Position numbers and translations under genes: made by a program
Part shown: piece after piece, positions 49,227 to 60,840 of the stretch
Numbering within the stretch: position 1 is the first letter of the stretch
Layout of the letters: each line of letters opens with the position of its first letter
Notes under the pieces: model-generated
Databases searched by the model: none
What the model was told of the DNA's origin: nothing
The model's input: only the letters and a program-made list of their open reading frames with translations
Assembly (NCBI RefSeq): GCF_009910675.1
Contig: NZ_RSEJ01000013.1
Span: 86,443-150,442 of the forward strand
Origin: Photobacterium alginatilyticum
GTDB taxonomy: Bacteria; Pseudomonadota; Gammaproteobacteria; Enterobacterales; Vibrionaceae
Direction: 5' to 3'
Length of the DNA stretch: 64,000 nt

Positions 49227-52064
49227 ATGGATAAGATCGAAGTCAGGGGTGCCCGGACCCACAACCTTAAAAACATCAGTCTTTCTATTCCCAGAGACAA
49301 ACTGATTGTGATCACCGGCCTGTCAGGCTCAGGTAAGTCCTCACTCGCCTTTGACACCCTATACGCCGAAGGCCAGCGTCGTTACGTTGAGTCTCTGTCG
49401 GCCTATGCCCGTCAGTTCTTGTCCCTGATGGAAAAGCCGGATGTCGATCATATCGAAGGGCTTTCACCGGCTATTTCTATCGAGCAAAAATCAACATCCC
49501 ACAACCCGCGCTCAACCGTCGGTACTATCACCGAGGTATACGATTACCTTCGTCTGCTTTATGCCCGAGTCGGTGAGCCGCGCTGTCCGACACATAATGT
49601 AGAGCTGGCTGCCCAGACCGTCAGCCAGATGGTTGACAAGGTACTGGAGCTTCCTGAAGGCAGTAAGATGATGCTACTCGCGCCTATCGTCAAAGAGCGC
49701 AAAGGTGAGCACGTCAAAACACTGGCAAACCTGGCTGCCCAGGGCTATATCCGGGCCAGGATCGATGGTGAAGTCTGCGATCTTTCCGATCCACCGACCC
49801 TGGAGCTCCATAAAAAACACACCATCGAGGTCGTTGTCGATCGCTTCAAGGTCCGCGACGATCTCCAGCAACGCCTGGCCGAATCGTTTGAAACCGCACT
49901 GGAGCTATCCGGCGGTACAGTGGTGATCAGCCCGATGACGGCAGGCGAGATCGACGAGATTGTTTTTTCAGCCAACTTTGCCTGCCCGCATTGTGGCTAC
50001 AGCATGCAGGAACTTGAGCCGCGTTTATTTTCGTTCAACAACCCGGCCGGCGCCTGCGGCACGTGTGACGGTCTGGGTGTTCAGCAGTACTTTGATCCTG
50101 AACGCGTGGTACAGAACGGCGAGCTTAGCCTCTCCGGCGGCGCTATCCGCGGCTGGGACAAACGTAATTTCTATTACTTCCAGATGCTCAAATCCATGGC
50201 CGAGCATTTTGAGTTTGATATCGAAACACCGTTTAACGAGCTGCCGAAGAAAATCCAGAACCTCATCCTCAGCGGTTCCGATAAGAAAGAAATTGAGTTC
50301 AAATACATCAACGACCGTGGCGATATCACGGTACGCCGTCATCCGTTCGAGGGGATCCTCAATAACATGGAGCGTCGCTACCGCGAGACAGAGTCCAACT
50401 CCGTACGCGAAGAGCTGATCAAATTTGTCTCGACCAAGCCATGTAGCGGCTGTAACGGCTCTCGTCTGCGCCTTGAGGCCCGTAATGTCTTCATTGCCGA
50501 TACCACCCTGCCTCAAATCAGTGAGCTGAGCATCATTGAGGCACTGGCGTTTTTCGAGCAGCTATCGCTAGTCGGCCAAAAGGCCCAGATCGCAGAAAAA
50601 GTGCTCAAGGAGATCTGTGACCGACTGAACTTCCTGGTCAACGTCGGCTTGAACTACCTCAATCTCTCTCGTAGTGCCGAAACCCTGTCCGGGGGCGAGG
50701 CCCAGCGTATCCGCCTCGCCAGCCAGATTGGTGCCGGCCTGGTGGGTGTTATGTATGTCCTCGACGAGCCATCAATCGGTCTCCACCAGCGTGATAATGA
50801 GCGCCTGCTCAAAACCCTGACCCACCTGCGTGATCTCGGCAACACCGTTATCGTGGTCGAACACGATGAAGACGCCATCCGCACCGCCGACCATGTTATC
50901 GATATCGGCCCGGGAGCCGGTGTCCACGGTGGCCAGGTGATTGCCGAAGGCGGCCTGAACGATATTCTTGACGCCGAAACCTCATTGACCGGACAGTACC
51001 TCAGCGGTGCCAAGTCGATTGTGGTACCCGAGCAGCGTATCGAGTTCAACCCGGAGAAGACCGTCAAGCTACTGGGCGCGACCGGAAATAACCTGAAAAA
51101 TGTCGACGTTGAAATTCCGGTCGGCCTGTTCACCTGTATCACCGGGGTGTCCGGGTCAGGAAAATCGACCCTGATCAACGATACCTTCTTCCGCATTGCC
51201 CACCACCAGTTAAATGGCGCAACGTCCGGCGATGCTGCTCCGTACCGCGAGATCCATGATCTGGAGCACTGCGACAAAGTTATCGATATCGACCAGAGCC
51301 CGATTGGCCGTACACCACGTTCCAACCCTGCCACCTACACCGGGATCTTTACCCCTATCAGGGAACTGTTTGCCGGTACGCAGGAGGCCCGCACCCGAGG
51401 CTATAAGCCGGGCCGCTTCAGCTTTAATGTGAAAGGCGGACGCTGCGAGGCCTGTCAGGGTGACGGGGTGATCAAGGTAGAGATGCACTTCCTGCCGGAT
51501 GTCTACGTACCTTGCGATTCCTGTAAAGGTAAGCGCTATAACCGCGAAACGCTGGAGATCCGCTACAAGGGCAAGAGTATTGATGAAGTCCTGGATCTCA
51601 CAGTGGAAGATGCCAGGGAGTACTTTGATCCGGTTCCAGCAATCGCAAGAAAGTTGCAGACATTAATCGATGTCGGCTTATCGTATATCCGGCTTGGGCA
51701 GGCAGCGACAACCCTGTCCGGCGGTGAGGCACAGCGTGTGAAGTTAGCCCGCGAGCTGTCCAAGCGCGATACCGGGAAAACCCTGTACATTCTGGATGAG
51801 CCGACAACCGGCTTACACTTCCATGATATTCAGCAACTACTGTCGGTACTGCACCGCCTGCGAAATCACGGCAACACCATTGTTGTTATCGAGCATAACC
51901 TCGACGTGGTCAAAACAGCCGACTGGATCATCGACCTTGGCCCGGAAGGCGGCAACGGAGGCGGTGAAATTGTTGCAACAGGCACACCGGAGCAAGTCGC
52001 GCTGGTTGAGGGCTCCCATACGGCACGCTTCCTCAAGCCATTGCTGCCAAGTCTGACGCAATAA
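49227..52064 (+). CDS. uvrA: Excinuclease ABC subunit A
   Basis: Damage-recognition ATPase of nucleotide excision repair that loads UvrB. The 945-residue protein has two ABC modules: Walker [10 protein letters not shown] near residue 31 and GVSGSGKST near 640, two signatures LSGGEAQR, and zinc-binding CxxC pairs (CPHCGY with [14 protein letters not shown] with CDSCKG). The start [16 protein letters not shown] at 49227 is the family start; the 24 open codons upstream contain the LexA/promoter region. Confidence 0.98.
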   Translation: MDKIEVRGARTHNLKNISLSIPRDKLIVITGLSGSGKSSLAFDTLYAEGQRRYVESLSAYARQFLSLMEKPDVDHIEGLSPAISIEQKSTSHNPRSTVGTITEVYDYLRLLYARVGEPRCPTHNVELAAQTVSQMVDKVLELPEGSKMMLLAPIVKERKGEHVKTLANLAAQGYIRARIDGEVCDLSDPPTLELHKKHTIEVVVDRFKVRDDLQQRLAESFETALELSGGTVVISPMTAGEIDEIVFSANFACPHCGYSMQELEPRLFSFNNPAGACGTCDGLGVQQYFDPERVVQNGELSLSGGAIRGWDKRNFYYFQMLKSMAEHFEFDIETPFNELPKKIQNLILSGSDKKEIEFKYINDRGDITVRRHPFEGILNNMERRYRETESNSVREELIKFVSTKPCSGCNGSRLRLEARNVFIADTTLPQISELSIIEALAFFEQLSLVGQKAQIAEKVLKEICDRLNFLVNVGLNYLNLSRSAETLSGGEAQRIRLASQIGAGLVGVMYVLDEPSIGLHQRDNERLLKTLTHLRDLGNTVIVVEHDEDAIRTADHVIDIGPGAGVHGGQVIAEGGLNDILDAETSLTGQYLSGAKSIVVPEQRIEFNPEKTVKLLGATGNNLKNVDVEIPVGLFTCITGVSGSGKSTLINDTFFRIAHHQLNGATSGDAAPYREIHDLEHCDKVIDIDQSPIGRTPRSNPATYTGIFTPIRELFAGTQEARTRGYKPGRFSFNVKGGRCEACQGDGVIKVEMHFLPDVYVPCDSCKGKRYNRETLEIRYKGKSIDEVLDLTVEDAREYFDPVPAIARKLQTLIDVGLSYIRLGQAATTLSGGEAQRVKLARELSKRDTGKTLYILDEPTTGLHFHDIQQLLSVLHRLRNHGNTIVVIEHNLDVVKTADWIIDLGPEGGNGGGEIVATGTPEQVALVEGSHTARFLKPLLPSLTQ

Positions 52065-52092
52065 AGCAAAATAAGGCATGACAAATAACACT

Positions 52093-52117
52093 CAGGCTGG
52101 TATCAATCAGCCTGTTT
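52093..52117 (+). terminator. Possible weak terminator after uvrA
   Basis: CAGGCTG (52093-52099) pairs with CAGCCTG (52108-52114), followed by only TTT. It is 29 bp past the uvrA stop and before the next gene. Confidence 0.45.
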
Positions 52118-52153
52118 AGTATCAGACATCAGCTCAACAGGCTCAGAATCACC

Positions 52154-53932
52154 ATGACAGTGTTACATGTACAAGGCACCAGACTGGCAGAACAAAAGAT
52201 AAGCAAACCGATGGTGCGTCCCTTTCTGGCCTCTATCGGTTTCCTCTTTTTGCTGGCTATGCATTACTTCCAGCACAACCCGGGTGGCTCTGGGCTAGAG
52301 CTATCATTCAATGCCGCGAGCTGGATCCCCTTCAGCTTTGCTGTTGCTTTTGGTCTGTTCGAAATATGCCGCCAGAAGACCTGGCGCTATTCACGCCTGA
52401 CCCTGATCCTGATTGCCTGCTGTACTCTGCTGACAGTACCAGCCTTTTACCCCAACGCAGTCGGTTCCGAGGTGATTAACCGCTTATTGGCCCTCTGGGC
52501 CGGGCTGATATTTTTCATCTGCCTGCAGCAATTTTCGTTCACCCATAGCCAACGTCAACGCATGTTATGGATGGTTCTGATTGCGGTCTGGATCCAGGCC
52601 TCTCTCGGCTGGTACCAGTTTATATGGCTAGAGCCTGACAACTGGATGGGTTATGACACCATAGGCAACCGCCCTTACGGCATATTCCAGCAACCCAATG
52701 TCATGGCCAGCTTCCTGGCGACCGGTTTGGTACTATCCGCTTACTTACTGGCACGCATCCCGATGTACCGTGGCAAGTGGTCATGGCAACAGCTGTTTTT
52801 GCTGCTAACGCCTGTTATTACCATTCCCATACTGGTTGTACTTAGCTCCCGCACTGGCTGGCTGGGAGCCATTATTGGTACCGGGTTGATGATCCCCTAC
52901 CTGCGCCGCTTTGCTGCCAAGGCACCGTACCGGATGTGGCTGCTAATGATAGCGCTTGGTCTGAGTGCATCCTGGAACCTGGTAAGCAGCACGGGCTGGA
53001 CCCCCGTTGAGAAGAAGGTAAGCCTGGAGAGCGCGCGCTCCATTCATATTCCGCAAGCCTTCAATATGTTTTTGAAACAGCCGCTGACAGGCTATGGCTA
53101 CGGTACATTTGAAACGTCATTCATTACCCAGACGGCCCAGTGGCATCATGCCGATCCCGAGCAGCACTTTGGTATGGCTGCGCTCGATCATCCGCACAAT
53201 GAATTACTTTACTGGGCTTCAGAGGGAGGAGTCGTCCCGCTCTTGGCGCTACTTCTGGCGGCCGCGGCCGTTTTTGCCAAAATCAAGAAAGCCCGTGAAG
53301 GAACTCAGCTTGCGCTGGTTGGTCTATTTTTTCCGATAACGCTACATACCCAGCTCGAATACCCGTTTTACCATTCACTGGCACACTGGGTGATCTTCAT
53401 TATTTTGATCTATTGGGTAGATAACCTGACGGCCAAGTATTATCGGTTCAAGGCAAGCTATGTACTGACTATTCGTGTACTGGTCGTACTGCTACCTATC
53501 GCCACGACCAGCTATATGGTTACGACGCTGTACTCGGGCTACCTACTGACAAAATACGAAACGACCCGCCCGGTCAATGTTGACTACCTGCTCAAGGTCA
53601 ATAATCCCTGGGCGTGGAAACATCGATTTGAATGGGATTTGCATGTTACCCAGCTTCAGCTTGGGGCGAGTTCGAACAACCCGACTCTGATCAATGAATA
53701 CATCCAATGGGCAACACAGAAAGCAGTGAACTGGCCTCGTCCGGCGCTGTATCAAAACCTCATCGCCGCCTATCACCTGCTTGGCAATATCAGTCAGGCA
53801 GAGCAAATTCGGCAAGAAGCGCAATATCTGTTTCCTAATATTGACTTTACCTCAAGTGAGGCAACGCCAATTCTGAGCCAAGCTGCTTCGGATACAAATA
53901 AACAAGCAAACCAGCCTGCAACTACGAAATAA
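52154..53932 (+). CDS. PglL-family protein O-oligosaccharyltransferase (Wzy_C)
   Basis: Polytopic inner-membrane enzyme expected to move a lipid-linked glycan onto Ser/Thr of periplasmic proteins, often pilins. The 592-residue protein has about 11 membrane helices in its first 460 residues, the Wzy_C ligase region with RPYGIFQQPNVMASFLATG and, in the large periplasmic loop, the catalytic-type LDHPHNELLYWASEGG with its histidine. The C-terminal soluble tail (about 470-592) is TPR-like. The same position in V. cholerae holds PglL(Vc), shown to be an O-oligosaccharyltransferase; O-antigen ligase or WaaL is the alternative. An internal ATG at 52211 is another possible start. Confidence 0.82.
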   Translation: MTVLHVQGTRLAEQKISKPMVRPFLASIGFLFLLAMHYFQHNPGGSGLELSFNAASWIPFSFAVAFGLFEICRQKTWRYSRLTLILIACCTLLTVPAFYPNAVGSEVINRLLALWAGLIFFICLQQFSFTHSQRQRMLWMVLIAVWIQASLGWYQFIWLEPDNWMGYDTIGNRPYGIFQQPNVMASFLATGLVLSAYLLARIPMYRGKWSWQQLFLLLTPVITIPILVVLSSRTGWLGAIIGTGLMIPYLRRFAAKAPYRMWLLMIALGLSASWNLVSSTGWTPVEKKVSLESARSIHIPQAFNMFLKQPLTGYGYGTFETSFITQTAQWHHADPEQHFGMAALDHPHNELLYWASEGGVVPLLALLLAAAAVFAKIKKAREGTQLALVGLFFPITLHTQLEYPFYHSLAHWVIFIILIYWVDNLTAKYYRFKASYVLTIRVLVVLLPIATTSYMVTTLYSGYLLTKYETTRPVNVDYLLKVNNPWAWKHRFEWDLHVTQLQLGASSNNPTLINEYIQWATQKAVNWPRPALYQNLIAAYHLLGNISQAEQIRQEAQYLFPNIDFTSSEATPILSQAASDTNKQANQPATTK

Positions 53933-53951
53933 CCCAGCTGCCCCTCAAAAA

Positions 53952-53979
53952 CAAAACGGCTACCGTAGTAGCCGTTTTG
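53952..53979. terminator. Bidirectional terminator between pglL-like gene and aminotransferase
   Basis: CAAAACGGCTAC (53952-53963) pairs exactly with GTAGCCGTTTTG (53968-53979) around CGTA. Confidence 0.9.
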
Positions 53980-54004
53980 CAAAATTGCGCAATCGCGAAA
54001 GGGA

Positions 54005-55123
54005 TTACTTCAGTGTTGTTTCCAGGGCTTTCAGACACAAAGCAACATTTTCGCTGCGGGCCGCATAACCCATCAAGCCTATACGCCAGGCTTTGCCGGC
54101 CAACGCACCAAGGCCTGCACCAATTTCCAGGTTATAACGCTCAAGCAAGGTCTTGCGTACCAGGGCATCATCAACACCGTCCGGAATATGTACCGCATTT
54201 AGCTGCGGCAGACGACAGGCTTCATCAACCACAAACTCGATACCTAGTTTTTCCAGTCCCTCGCGAAGCTCAAGGTGAACATCCTTATGACGTTGCCAGG
54301 CATTTTCCAGCCCTTCGCTCTGTAACAGAACAAGCGCCTCATGCAGCGCATACAGGCTATTGACCGGCGCGGTGTGGTGGTAGCTGCGCTTGCCCTCTCC
54401 GCTCCAGTACCCCAGTACCAGGCTTTGATCCAGGAACCAACTTTGCACCGGCATCTTACGACTTTGGATCTTATCGACAGCACGCTGCGAAAAGGTCAGC
54501 GGCGACAAACCCGGCACACACGACAAACACTTCTGGCTACCAGAATAAACCGCATCAAGCTGCCACTCATCCACCAGCAAAGGCACGCCGCCCAAAGACG
54601 TCACCGCATCGACAATCGTTAAGCAATCATGCTGCCTGGCAAGCTTGGCAATCGCCTCGGCATCAGTCAGGGCTCCGGTAGATGTTTCGGCATGGACGAA
54701 GGCGACAATTTTGGCATCCGGATTAGCCGCCAGCGCCTGCTCAACCAGGCTCGGTGCTACCGGCTCGCCCCATGCATTGTCCACCATGACAGCGACGCCG
54801 CCACAGCGCTCGACATTCTCACGCATCCGCTCACCAAACACACCGTTACGGCAGACAATCACTTTGTCGCCAGGCTCGACCAGGTTCACGAAACAAGCTT
54901 CCATACCGGCACTGCCAGGGGCCGAAACGGCGATAGTGAACGTATTCTTGGTCTGGAAGGCATACTGCAGCAACTGCTTCAGCTCATCCATCATGCCGAT
55001 AAACAGAGGGTCCAGGTGGCCGATCGTCGGACGGCTCAGTGCCTGTAACACCTGCGGGTAAATATCAGATGGGCCGGGGCCCATTAATGTACGTTGTGGC
55101 GGATAAAAACTACCGATTGTCAT
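54005..55123 (-). CDS. Class V PLP-dependent aminotransferase (alanine-glyoxylate/serine-pyruvate type)
   Basis: A 372-residue fold-type I PLP enzyme of the class V family. The N-terminal motif LMGPGPSDIYPQVLQALSRPTIGHLDP, the PLP-contact SAPGSAGMEA, the Asp in IVDAVTSLGG and the Schiff-base lysine in SGSQKCLS (about residue 197) are all present. Such enzymes use alanine or serine with glyoxylate or pyruvate; the exact substrate cannot be read from sequence. GGGAG lies 8 bases before the ATG. It is divergent from lysC. Confidence 0.87.
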   Translation of the reverse strand: MTIGSFYPPQRTLMGPGPSDIYPQVLQALSRPTIGHLDPLFIGMMDELKQLLQYAFQTKNTFTIAVSAPGSAGMEACFVNLVEPGDKVIVCRNGVFGERMRENVERCGGVAVMVDNAWGEPVAPSLVEQALAANPDAKIVAFVHAETSTGALTDAEAIAKLARQHDCLTIVDAVTSLGGVPLLVDEWQLDAVYSGSQKCLSCVPGLSPLTFSQRAVDKIQSRKMPVQSWFLDQSLVLGYWSGEGKRSYHHTAPVNSLYALHEALVLLQSEGLENAWQRHKDVHLELREGLEKLGIEFVVDEACRLPQLNAVHIPDGVDDALVRKTLLERYNLEIGAGLGALAGKAWRIGLMGYAARSENVALCLKALETTLK

Positions 55124-55354
55124 TATTGTATCTCCCTTTTATAAGAGTTCGGTGATTCCCTGAAGAGCTGTGTAGGGTGCAATGCTACGCCAGCGAAAGA
55201 CTCAGTCACTCGCTCACTGATGTCGTATCAATTGGCCTTAGCGCAGATAACCAGTATTAAAGGAATTTCATTTCGAAGCAAGTCATGCGGCGAAAGCATA
55301 GAAATTGCCCGGCAGGATTATTGCAATTTATTTGCATAATTTCCCACACAGGCA
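55124..55354. other. Upstream region of the aminotransferase gene
   Basis: The part of the aminotransferase-lysC gap that precedes the lysC promoter. It has no convincing ORF or RNA feature; it should hold the aminotransferase promoter. Confidence 0.4.
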
Positions 55355-55384
55355 TTGACAAACGAGCAACAAATTCGCTTCAAT
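55355..55384 (+). promoter_or_regulatory. Candidate sigma-70 promoter of lysC
   Basis: TTGACA (55355-55360), an 18-base spacer and TTCAAT (55379-55384) precede the lysine riboswitch by about 50 bases. The -35 is perfect; the -10 is weak. Confidence 0.45.
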
Positions 55385-55433
55385 GGAGATCGTTTTTTGT
55401 TCATCCTGATGACTGGAATACCATCAGGTAAAA

Positions 55434-55607
55434 ATAGAAGAGGAGCGTTACCCAGGTATCTATGTTGCGGGGCCCCACCCCAAGGCAGCATAAGAGAGGG
55501 GGAGTAACGCCGAGATACTGCCGGACAGGGGGCCTGCAGTATCGGCCACGAAGGTTGAATCCTTCTGGCTGTCACCTTTCTCGAGTGAAAGGTGGGGAGC
55601 TTCTGGT
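55434..55607 (+). promoter_or_regulatory. Lysine riboswitch (L-box) of lysC
   Basis: The conserved blocks of the lysine aptamer occur in order: AGAAGAGGAGCGTTACCCA, then CGCCGAGATACT, GGCCACGAAGGTTGAATCC, CTGGCTGTCACC, and GGTGGGGAGCTTCTGG, closely parallel to the E. coli lysC leader. The outer stem is formed by TAGAAG (from 55434) with CTTCTG (to 55606). A 7-bp hairpin (CCTGATG at 55405-55411 with CATCAGG at 55422-55428) stands before it. About 120 bases separate the aptamer from the start codon; control is probably at translation initiation or by mRNA decay as in E. coli, since no classical terminator follows. Confidence 0.94.
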
Positions 55608-55726
55608 TGTAGCGCTATCAATACGTCTCGCCTATCTGCTCTCCTGACAATTGGACGTCGGGAAATATCCTCCCGAGTAAATTCCCTATTTTTCGTTATA
55701 ATTTTACTGTTATTGGGAGACTTGCT

Positions 55727-57097
55727 TTGAGCCCTGTAGATAATCATGCCGCAGCTCTGACTGTCGCAAAGTTTGGTGGAACCAGCGTTGCCGATTTTAC
55801 GGCGATGAGCCGTAGCGCTGCCATCATCAAAAATAATCCAGCCGCCCGTATCGTCTTAATCAGTGCATGCTCTGGTGTAACCAACCTGCTTGTCGAGCTG
55901 GCCAATGGAGTGACTGAACCTGACCGTCGCCAGCAACTATTGACCCGACTAGGCCAGATACACCACAACGTGCTCAGCGAACTGCAATCGCCAGAGAGTG
56001 TGGTTTCAGAAGTTGAGAGCCTATTAGACTCAGTGTCTACCCTGGCAGAACAAGCAGCCTCGCAACCAAGCGTGCAGCTGACTGACCAACTGGTTTCTCA
56101 CGGTGAATTACTATCCACCCACCTGTTTACCCAAATTCTCAATGAAATGGGTGTAGACACTATACGTTTCGATATTCGTGACATCATGCGAACAGACAGC
56201 CAGTTCGGAAAAGCCATCCCGCAACCTGAGGCGATTCGCCAGCTTGCGACGGACAAACTACAGCCGCTGCTGGAAAATCAAGTTGTGGTCTCACAGGGCT
56301 TCATTGGCTCGGACAGCAAGGGACAGACGACAACTTTGGGGCGTGGGGGCAGTGACTACAGTGCCGCTCTGGTCGCCGAAGCCGTCGATGCATCAACACT
56401 GGAAATTTGGACCGATGTTCCGGGAATGTACACCACCGATCCCCGTATAGCCGCAGCCGCCAAGCCAATAAAAGAAATCAGCTTTAGCGAAGCCTCGGAA
56501 ATGGCCAACTTCGGTGCCAAGATCCTCCATCCATCAACCCTGGTACCGGCTGTACGCCAGCAAATCCCGGTATTTATCGGCTCATCCAAAGCACCTGAGC
56601 AAGGTGGCACATGGATCCGTGAAAGCGTTGATGACGCGCCGCTATTTCGGGCACTGGCCCTGCGTTGCAACCAAACAATGGTGACACTGACAAGCCTGAA
56701 TATGTTCCACGCCTATGGGTTCCTGGCCGAAGTGTTCCGTATTCTCGCCGAGCACAAGGTATCTGTCGATCTCATCACGACTTCAGAGGTGAGTGTCTCG
56801 CTAACACTGGATCAGACCGATACCGGCGGCGGCGCACCGACCCTACCGCCGAAAGCCGTTGAAGCGCTTAGCGAACTGTGCCGGGTCGAGGTTGAACAAG
56901 GCTTATGTCTCGTAGCGCTTATCGGCAATCAAATGAGCAGCACAAAGGGCTCGGCCAAGCAAATATTCGGGACATTGGAAGACTATAACCTGCGTATGAT
57001 CTGCTATGGTGCCAGCCCGCACAATCTTTGCTTCCTCGTTAAAGAACAAGATGCCAAGTCAGTCGTGAAAGCGCTACATCAGAAGATTTTCGAGTAG
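55727..57097 (+). CDS. lysC: Lysine-sensitive aspartokinase III
   Basis: Phosphorylates aspartate, the entry step to lysine, methionine, threonine and diaminopimelate. The 456-residue monofunctional enzyme has the kinase domain with KFGGTSV (from residue 15) and GRGGSDYSA, and two C-terminal ACT domains for lysine feedback (about 310-450). The start is a TTG at 55727 with GGGAGA eight bases upstream; there is no in-frame ATG before the conserved KFGG motif. The upstream lysine riboswitch makes the assignment to the lysine-responsive isozyme secure. Confidence 0.96.
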   Translation: MSPVDNHAAALTVAKFGGTSVADFTAMSRSAAIIKNNPAARIVLISACSGVTNLLVELANGVTEPDRRQQLLTRLGQIHHNVLSELQSPESVVSEVESLLDSVSTLAEQAASQPSVQLTDQLVSHGELLSTHLFTQILNEMGVDTIRFDIRDIMRTDSQFGKAIPQPEAIRQLATDKLQPLLENQVVVSQGFIGSDSKGQTTTLGRGGSDYSAALVAEAVDASTLEIWTDVPGMYTTDPRIAAAAKPIKEISFSEASEMANFGAKILHPSTLVPAVRQQIPVFIGSSKAPEQGGTWIRESVDDAPLFRALALRCNQTMVTLTSLNMFHAYGFLAEVFRILAEHKVSVDLITTSEVSVSLTLDQTDTGGGAPTLPPKAVEALSELCRVEVEQGLCLVALIGNQMSSTKGSAKQIFGTLEDYNLRMICYGASPHNLCFLVKEQDAKSVVKALHQKIFE

Positions 57098-57119
57098 ATC
57101 CTCACTAAGCCTTAACTAC

Positions 57120-57147
57120 AAACAGGGCGCCAAACGGCGCCCTGTTT
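57120..57147. terminator. Strong bidirectional terminator between lysC and metH
   Basis: AAACAGGGCGCC and GGCGCCCTGTTT form an exact 12-bp stem around a 4-base loop between the convergent genes. Confidence 0.93.
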
Positions 57148-57168
57148 ATTTCACTATAGATATAACAT

Positions 57169-60100
57169 TTATAGGTTTGGCCCCAGCCATTTTTCAGCTT
57201 CAACCAGATCCCAGCCTTTGCGCTCGGCATAACTGTCACGCTGATCACTTTGTATCTGCGCCACAGCAAAGTAACGCGTGTCCGGATGTGAGAAATACCA
57301 GCCCGATACGGCCGCTCCCGGCCACATCGCAAAGCTTTCAGTCAACTTCATTCCGGTGTTTGACTCAACATCCAGCAGCTTCCAAATCTCCCCTTTTTCC
57401 GTATGCTCCGGACAGGCAGGATAGCCGGGCGCAGGACGAATACCCTGGTACTTCTCGCGGATCAAATCCTCATTATTCAGGTTCTCATCAGCCGCGTAGC
57501 CCCAGATTTCTTTGCGCACTATTTTATGCATATACTCGGCAAATGCCTCTGCCAGACGATCGGCTACCGCCTGGATCATAATAGCGCTGTAATCATCGCC
57601 CTTGGCCTTGAATTGATCCGCAATCTCATATTCACCGATCCCGCCAGTGACCGCAAACGCACCAATCCAATCTGCCTTTCCGCTTTCTTTCGGGGCAATA
57701 TAATCCGACAAGCAGTAGTTTGGCCCTTTGGGCTTTTTCGTCTGCTGGCGTAAGCCATGCAAAGTCGTCAACACCTCGCTGCGAGACTCATCGGTGTAAA
57801 CTTCAATGTCATCGCCAATATTATTGGCAGGGAACAACCCACAGATCCCATTAGCCTTGATCATGCCAGTCTGCTCGATTTCATCCAGTAGCTTATTGGC
57901 ATCATCAAACAGACGCTGCGCTTCTTCGCCAACAACTTCATGTCTCAAAATTGTCGGGTATTTACCGCTGAGCGACCAGGTCATGAAGAACGGGGTCCAG
58001 TCGATATACTCACGCAACGTAGACACAGGGAAATCTGTGAAGGTATGGATCCCGCCTTTCGCCGGAACAGGAGGCTGATAGGCCGCCCAGTCAATGTCCA
58101 CCTTATTGGCACGGGCTTCTTCCAGGGTGACAGGCGCGGTACGCGGTTTTTTGCGGGCATGTTGATCCCGTACCACCACATACTCTTTATCCAGACGTTC
58201 GACAAACGCAGGGCGCTGTTCATCAGAGAGCAGTGCCGAGCAAACACCGACCGCCCGTGACGCATTCGAGACATAGACAACCGGCGCATGGTAATTCTCT
58301 TCGATTTTCACCGCAGTATGTGCCTTGGAAGTTGTTGCCCCGCCAATCAGCAACGGAAGATCAAAACCCTGGCGCTCCATCTCTTTGGCAACATGTACCA
58401 TCTCATCCAACGACGGGGTGATCAGGCCACTCAGACCGATGATATCGACATTTTTTTCCTTGGCGACTTTCAGGATCTTATCGCAGGGGACCATCACGCC
58501 AAGGTCGATAATTTCATAGTTATTACATTGCAAAACCACACCGACGATATTCTTACCGATATCGTGCACGTCCCCTTTCACGGTTGCCAGCAGGATTTTT
58601 CCGTTCGATGTTCCCGCCTGCTTTTCAGCATTAATATACGGCTCAAGGTAGGCCACTGCCTGCTTCATTACTCGGGCTGACTTCACCACCTGCGGCAGGA
58701 ACATCTTGCCTTCACCAAACAAGTCGCCAACGACGTTCATACCAGCCATCAATGGGCCTTCAATCACTTCCAGCGGCTTGCTTGCCTTTGCTCTGGCTTC
58801 TTCCGTATCCTCAACAATAAACTCGGTAATGCCTTTGACCAGCGCATGTTCCAGTCGCTTCTCGACATCCCAGCCACGCCATTCCTGGGCACTACGGTCA
58901 TCTTCTACCGTTCCGCTATCACGGTACTTATCTGCAATATCCAGTAATCGTTCGGTACTATCATCACGACGGTTAAGCACAACATCTTCAACAGCTTCTC
59001 GAAGCTCATCCGGCAGATCATCATAAATAGCTAGCTGACCGGCGTTCACGATCCCCATATCCATACCGTTCTTGAAACAGTGATACAAGAACACGGCATG
59101 AATTGCCTCCCTCACCGGGTTATTGCCCCGGAACGAGAAAGAGACGTTGGAAACCCCGCCAGAAACCATGGCATGCGGTAGCGTCCGCTTGATATCACCC
59201 ACAGCCTCAATGAAATCCACCGCGTAGTTGTTATGTTCATCAATCCCTGTCGCCACGGCGAAAATGTTCGGGTCGAAAATAATATCTTCCGGCGGGAAAC
59301 CCACCTCATCGACCAAGACCCGGTAGGCATTGGTACAAATTTCAATTTTCCGCTCGCGGGTATCGGCCTGACCAACCTCATCAAATGCCATAACGATAAC
59401 AGCTGCACCATAACGACGGATCAGCTTGGCCTGGCTAACAAACTTGTCTTTCCCTTCCTTGAGCGAAATGGAGTTAACGATGGCTTTGCCCTGAACACAC
59501 TTCAAGCCAGCCTCAATCACTTCCCACTTGGAAGAATCGACCATGATCGGTACTTTCGAAATTTCGGGTTCAGTGGCACACAGGTTGAGGAAACGGACCA
59601 TAGCTGCTTCCGCATCCAGCATCCCCTCATCCATGTTGATATCGATGATCTGTGCACCAGCCTCTACCTGCTGACGGGCGACTTCCAGCGCTTCATCATA
59701 GAGCTCTTCTTTGATCAGTCGCTTAAAGCGGGCTGAACCGGTAACGTTGGTCCGCTCACCGACGTTAATAAACAAGCTATCGGCTTCTATCGTCAACGGT
59801 TCTAGACCCGACAGACGGCATGCAACAGGAATGTCCGGAAGCTGACGAGGGGTCATATCGCGCGTCACCTCAGCCATCTGTCGGATATGCTCGGGAGTGG
59901 TACCACAGCAGCCGCCGACGAGATTCAAAAAGCCACTCTGAGCCCACTCTTTAATGTGCTCAGCCATCTCTTCCGGGCTCAGGTCGTATTCACCAAAAGC
60001 ATTGGGCAAACCAGCATTCGGGTGCGCTGAGACGGCACACTCTGAAATACGAGACAGCTCCTCAACATACTGGCGAAGCTCATCAGGCCCCAGAGCACAG

Positions 60101-60840
60101 TTCAATCCAAAGGAAATCGGCTTAACATGACGGAGCGAGTTATAGAATGCCTCAGTCGTCTGACCGGAGAGTGTTCGTCCAGAGGCATCGGTGATCGTGC
60201 CCGAGATCATTACTGGCAATTCAAAGCCAAGTTCTTCAAAAACACTCTCGACAGCAAATGAACAGGCTTTGGCATTCAAGGTATCAAAGATCGTTTCGAT
60301 CAGAATGAGATCAGAGCCGCCTTCAATCAACGCTCGGGTGGACTCTGAGTAGGCCTCGACCAATTGATCAAAGGTGACATTTCGAAAACCGGGATCGTTA
60401 ACATCTGGCGATATAGAACATGTGCGGTTGGTCGGGCCCAGGACACCGGCAACAAAACGCGGCTTATCCGGTGTTTTTGCAGTCCACTCATCTGCGGCCT
60501 GACGGGCAAGGCGTGCAGCCTCAAGGTTGATCTCTGCGCTCAGGCTTTCCATGTCATAGTCAGCCATCGCAATGGTAGTTGCGTTAAAGGTGTTGGTTTC
60601 CAGAATATCTGCACCGGCCTCTAAATAAGACAAGTGGATATCTTTGATCAACTGGGGCTGTATCAGTACCAATAGGTCGTTATTGCCCTTGAGATCTGAG
60701 TGCCAGTCAGCAAACCGCTCACCACGATAATCCGCTTCTTCCAGCTTGTAGCCCTGAATCATGGTACCCATACCACCATCAATGATCAGGATCTGCTGTT
60801 CTAGTCGCTTCTGTAATAATTCCTTGCCCTTTAACACCAC
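57169..60840 (-). CDS. metH: Cobalamin-dependent methionine synthase
   Basis: Transfers the methyl group of 5-methyltetrahydrofolate to homocysteine through cobalamin. Domains in order: homocysteine-binding (about 5-325, zinc ligands including VGGCCGTTP), pterin-binding (about 350-610), cobalamin cap and Rossmann domains (about 645-890, with the His-on motif GDVHDIGKN), and the SAM-binding reactivation domain (about 900-1223). I use the GTG at 60840, which has AAGGGA six bases upstream and gives 1223 residues (E. coli 1227). The frame is open to another GTG at 60885, but that stretch has no ribosome-binding site. Tandem MetJ boxes lie upstream. Confidence 0.96.
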   Translation of the reverse strand: MVLKGKELLQKRLEQQILIIDGGMGTMIQGYKLEEADYRGERFADWHSDLKGNNDLLVLIQPQLIKDIHLSYLEAGADILETNTFNATTIAMADYDMESLSAEINLEAARLARQAADEWTAKTPDKPRFVAGVLGPTNRTCSISPDVNDPGFRNVTFDQLVEAYSESTRALIEGGSDLILIETIFDTLNAKACSFAVESVFEELGFELPVMISGTITDASGRTLSGQTTEAFYNSLRHVKPISFGLNCALGPDELRQYVEELSRISECAVSAHPNAGLPNAFGEYDLSPEEMAEHIKEWAQSGFLNLVGGCCGTTPEHIRQMAEVTRDMTPRQLPDIPVACRLSGLEPLTIEADSLFINVGERTNVTGSARFKRLIKEELYDEALEVARQQVEAGAQIIDINMDEGMLDAEAAMVRFLNLCATEPEISKVPIMVDSSKWEVIEAGLKCVQGKAIVNSISLKEGKDKFVSQAKLIRRYGAAVIVMAFDEVGQADTRERKIEICTNAYRVLVDEVGFPPEDIIFDPNIFAVATGIDEHNNYAVDFIEAVGDIKRTLPHAMVSGGVSNVSFSFRGNNPVREAIHAVFLYHCFKNGMDMGIVNAGQLAIYDDLPDELREAVEDVVLNRRDDSTERLLDIADKYRDSGTVEDDRSAQEWRGWDVEKRLEHALVKGITEFIVEDTEEARAKASKPLEVIEGPLMAGMNVVGDLFGEGKMFLPQVVKSARVMKQAVAYLEPYINAEKQAGTSNGKILLATVKGDVHDIGKNIVGVVLQCNNYEIIDLGVMVPCDKILKVAKEKNVDIIGLSGLITPSLDEMVHVAKEMERQGFDLPLLIGGATTSKAHTAVKIEENYHAPVVYVSNASRAVGVCSALLSDEQRPAFVERLDKEYVVVRDQHARKKPRTAPVTLEEARANKVDIDWAAYQPPVPAKGGIHTFTDFPVSTLREYIDWTPFFMTWSLSGKYPTILRHEVVGEEAQRLFDDANKLLDEIEQTGMIKANGICGLFPANNIGDDIEVYTDESRSEVLTTLHGLRQQTKKPKGPNYCLSDYIAPKESGKADWIGAFAVTGGIGEYEIADQFKAKGDDYSAIMIQAVADRLAEAFAEYMHKIVRKEIWGYAADENLNNEDLIREKYQGIRPAPGYPACPEHTEKGEIWKLLDVESNTGMKLTESFAMWPGAAVSGWYFSHPDTRYFAVAQIQSDQRDSYAERKGWDLVEAEKWLGPNL

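Noticed and set aside
50654..51334. 226-residue open frame opposite uvrA
   Set aside because: Ser/Arg-rich shadow of UvrA with no independent support.
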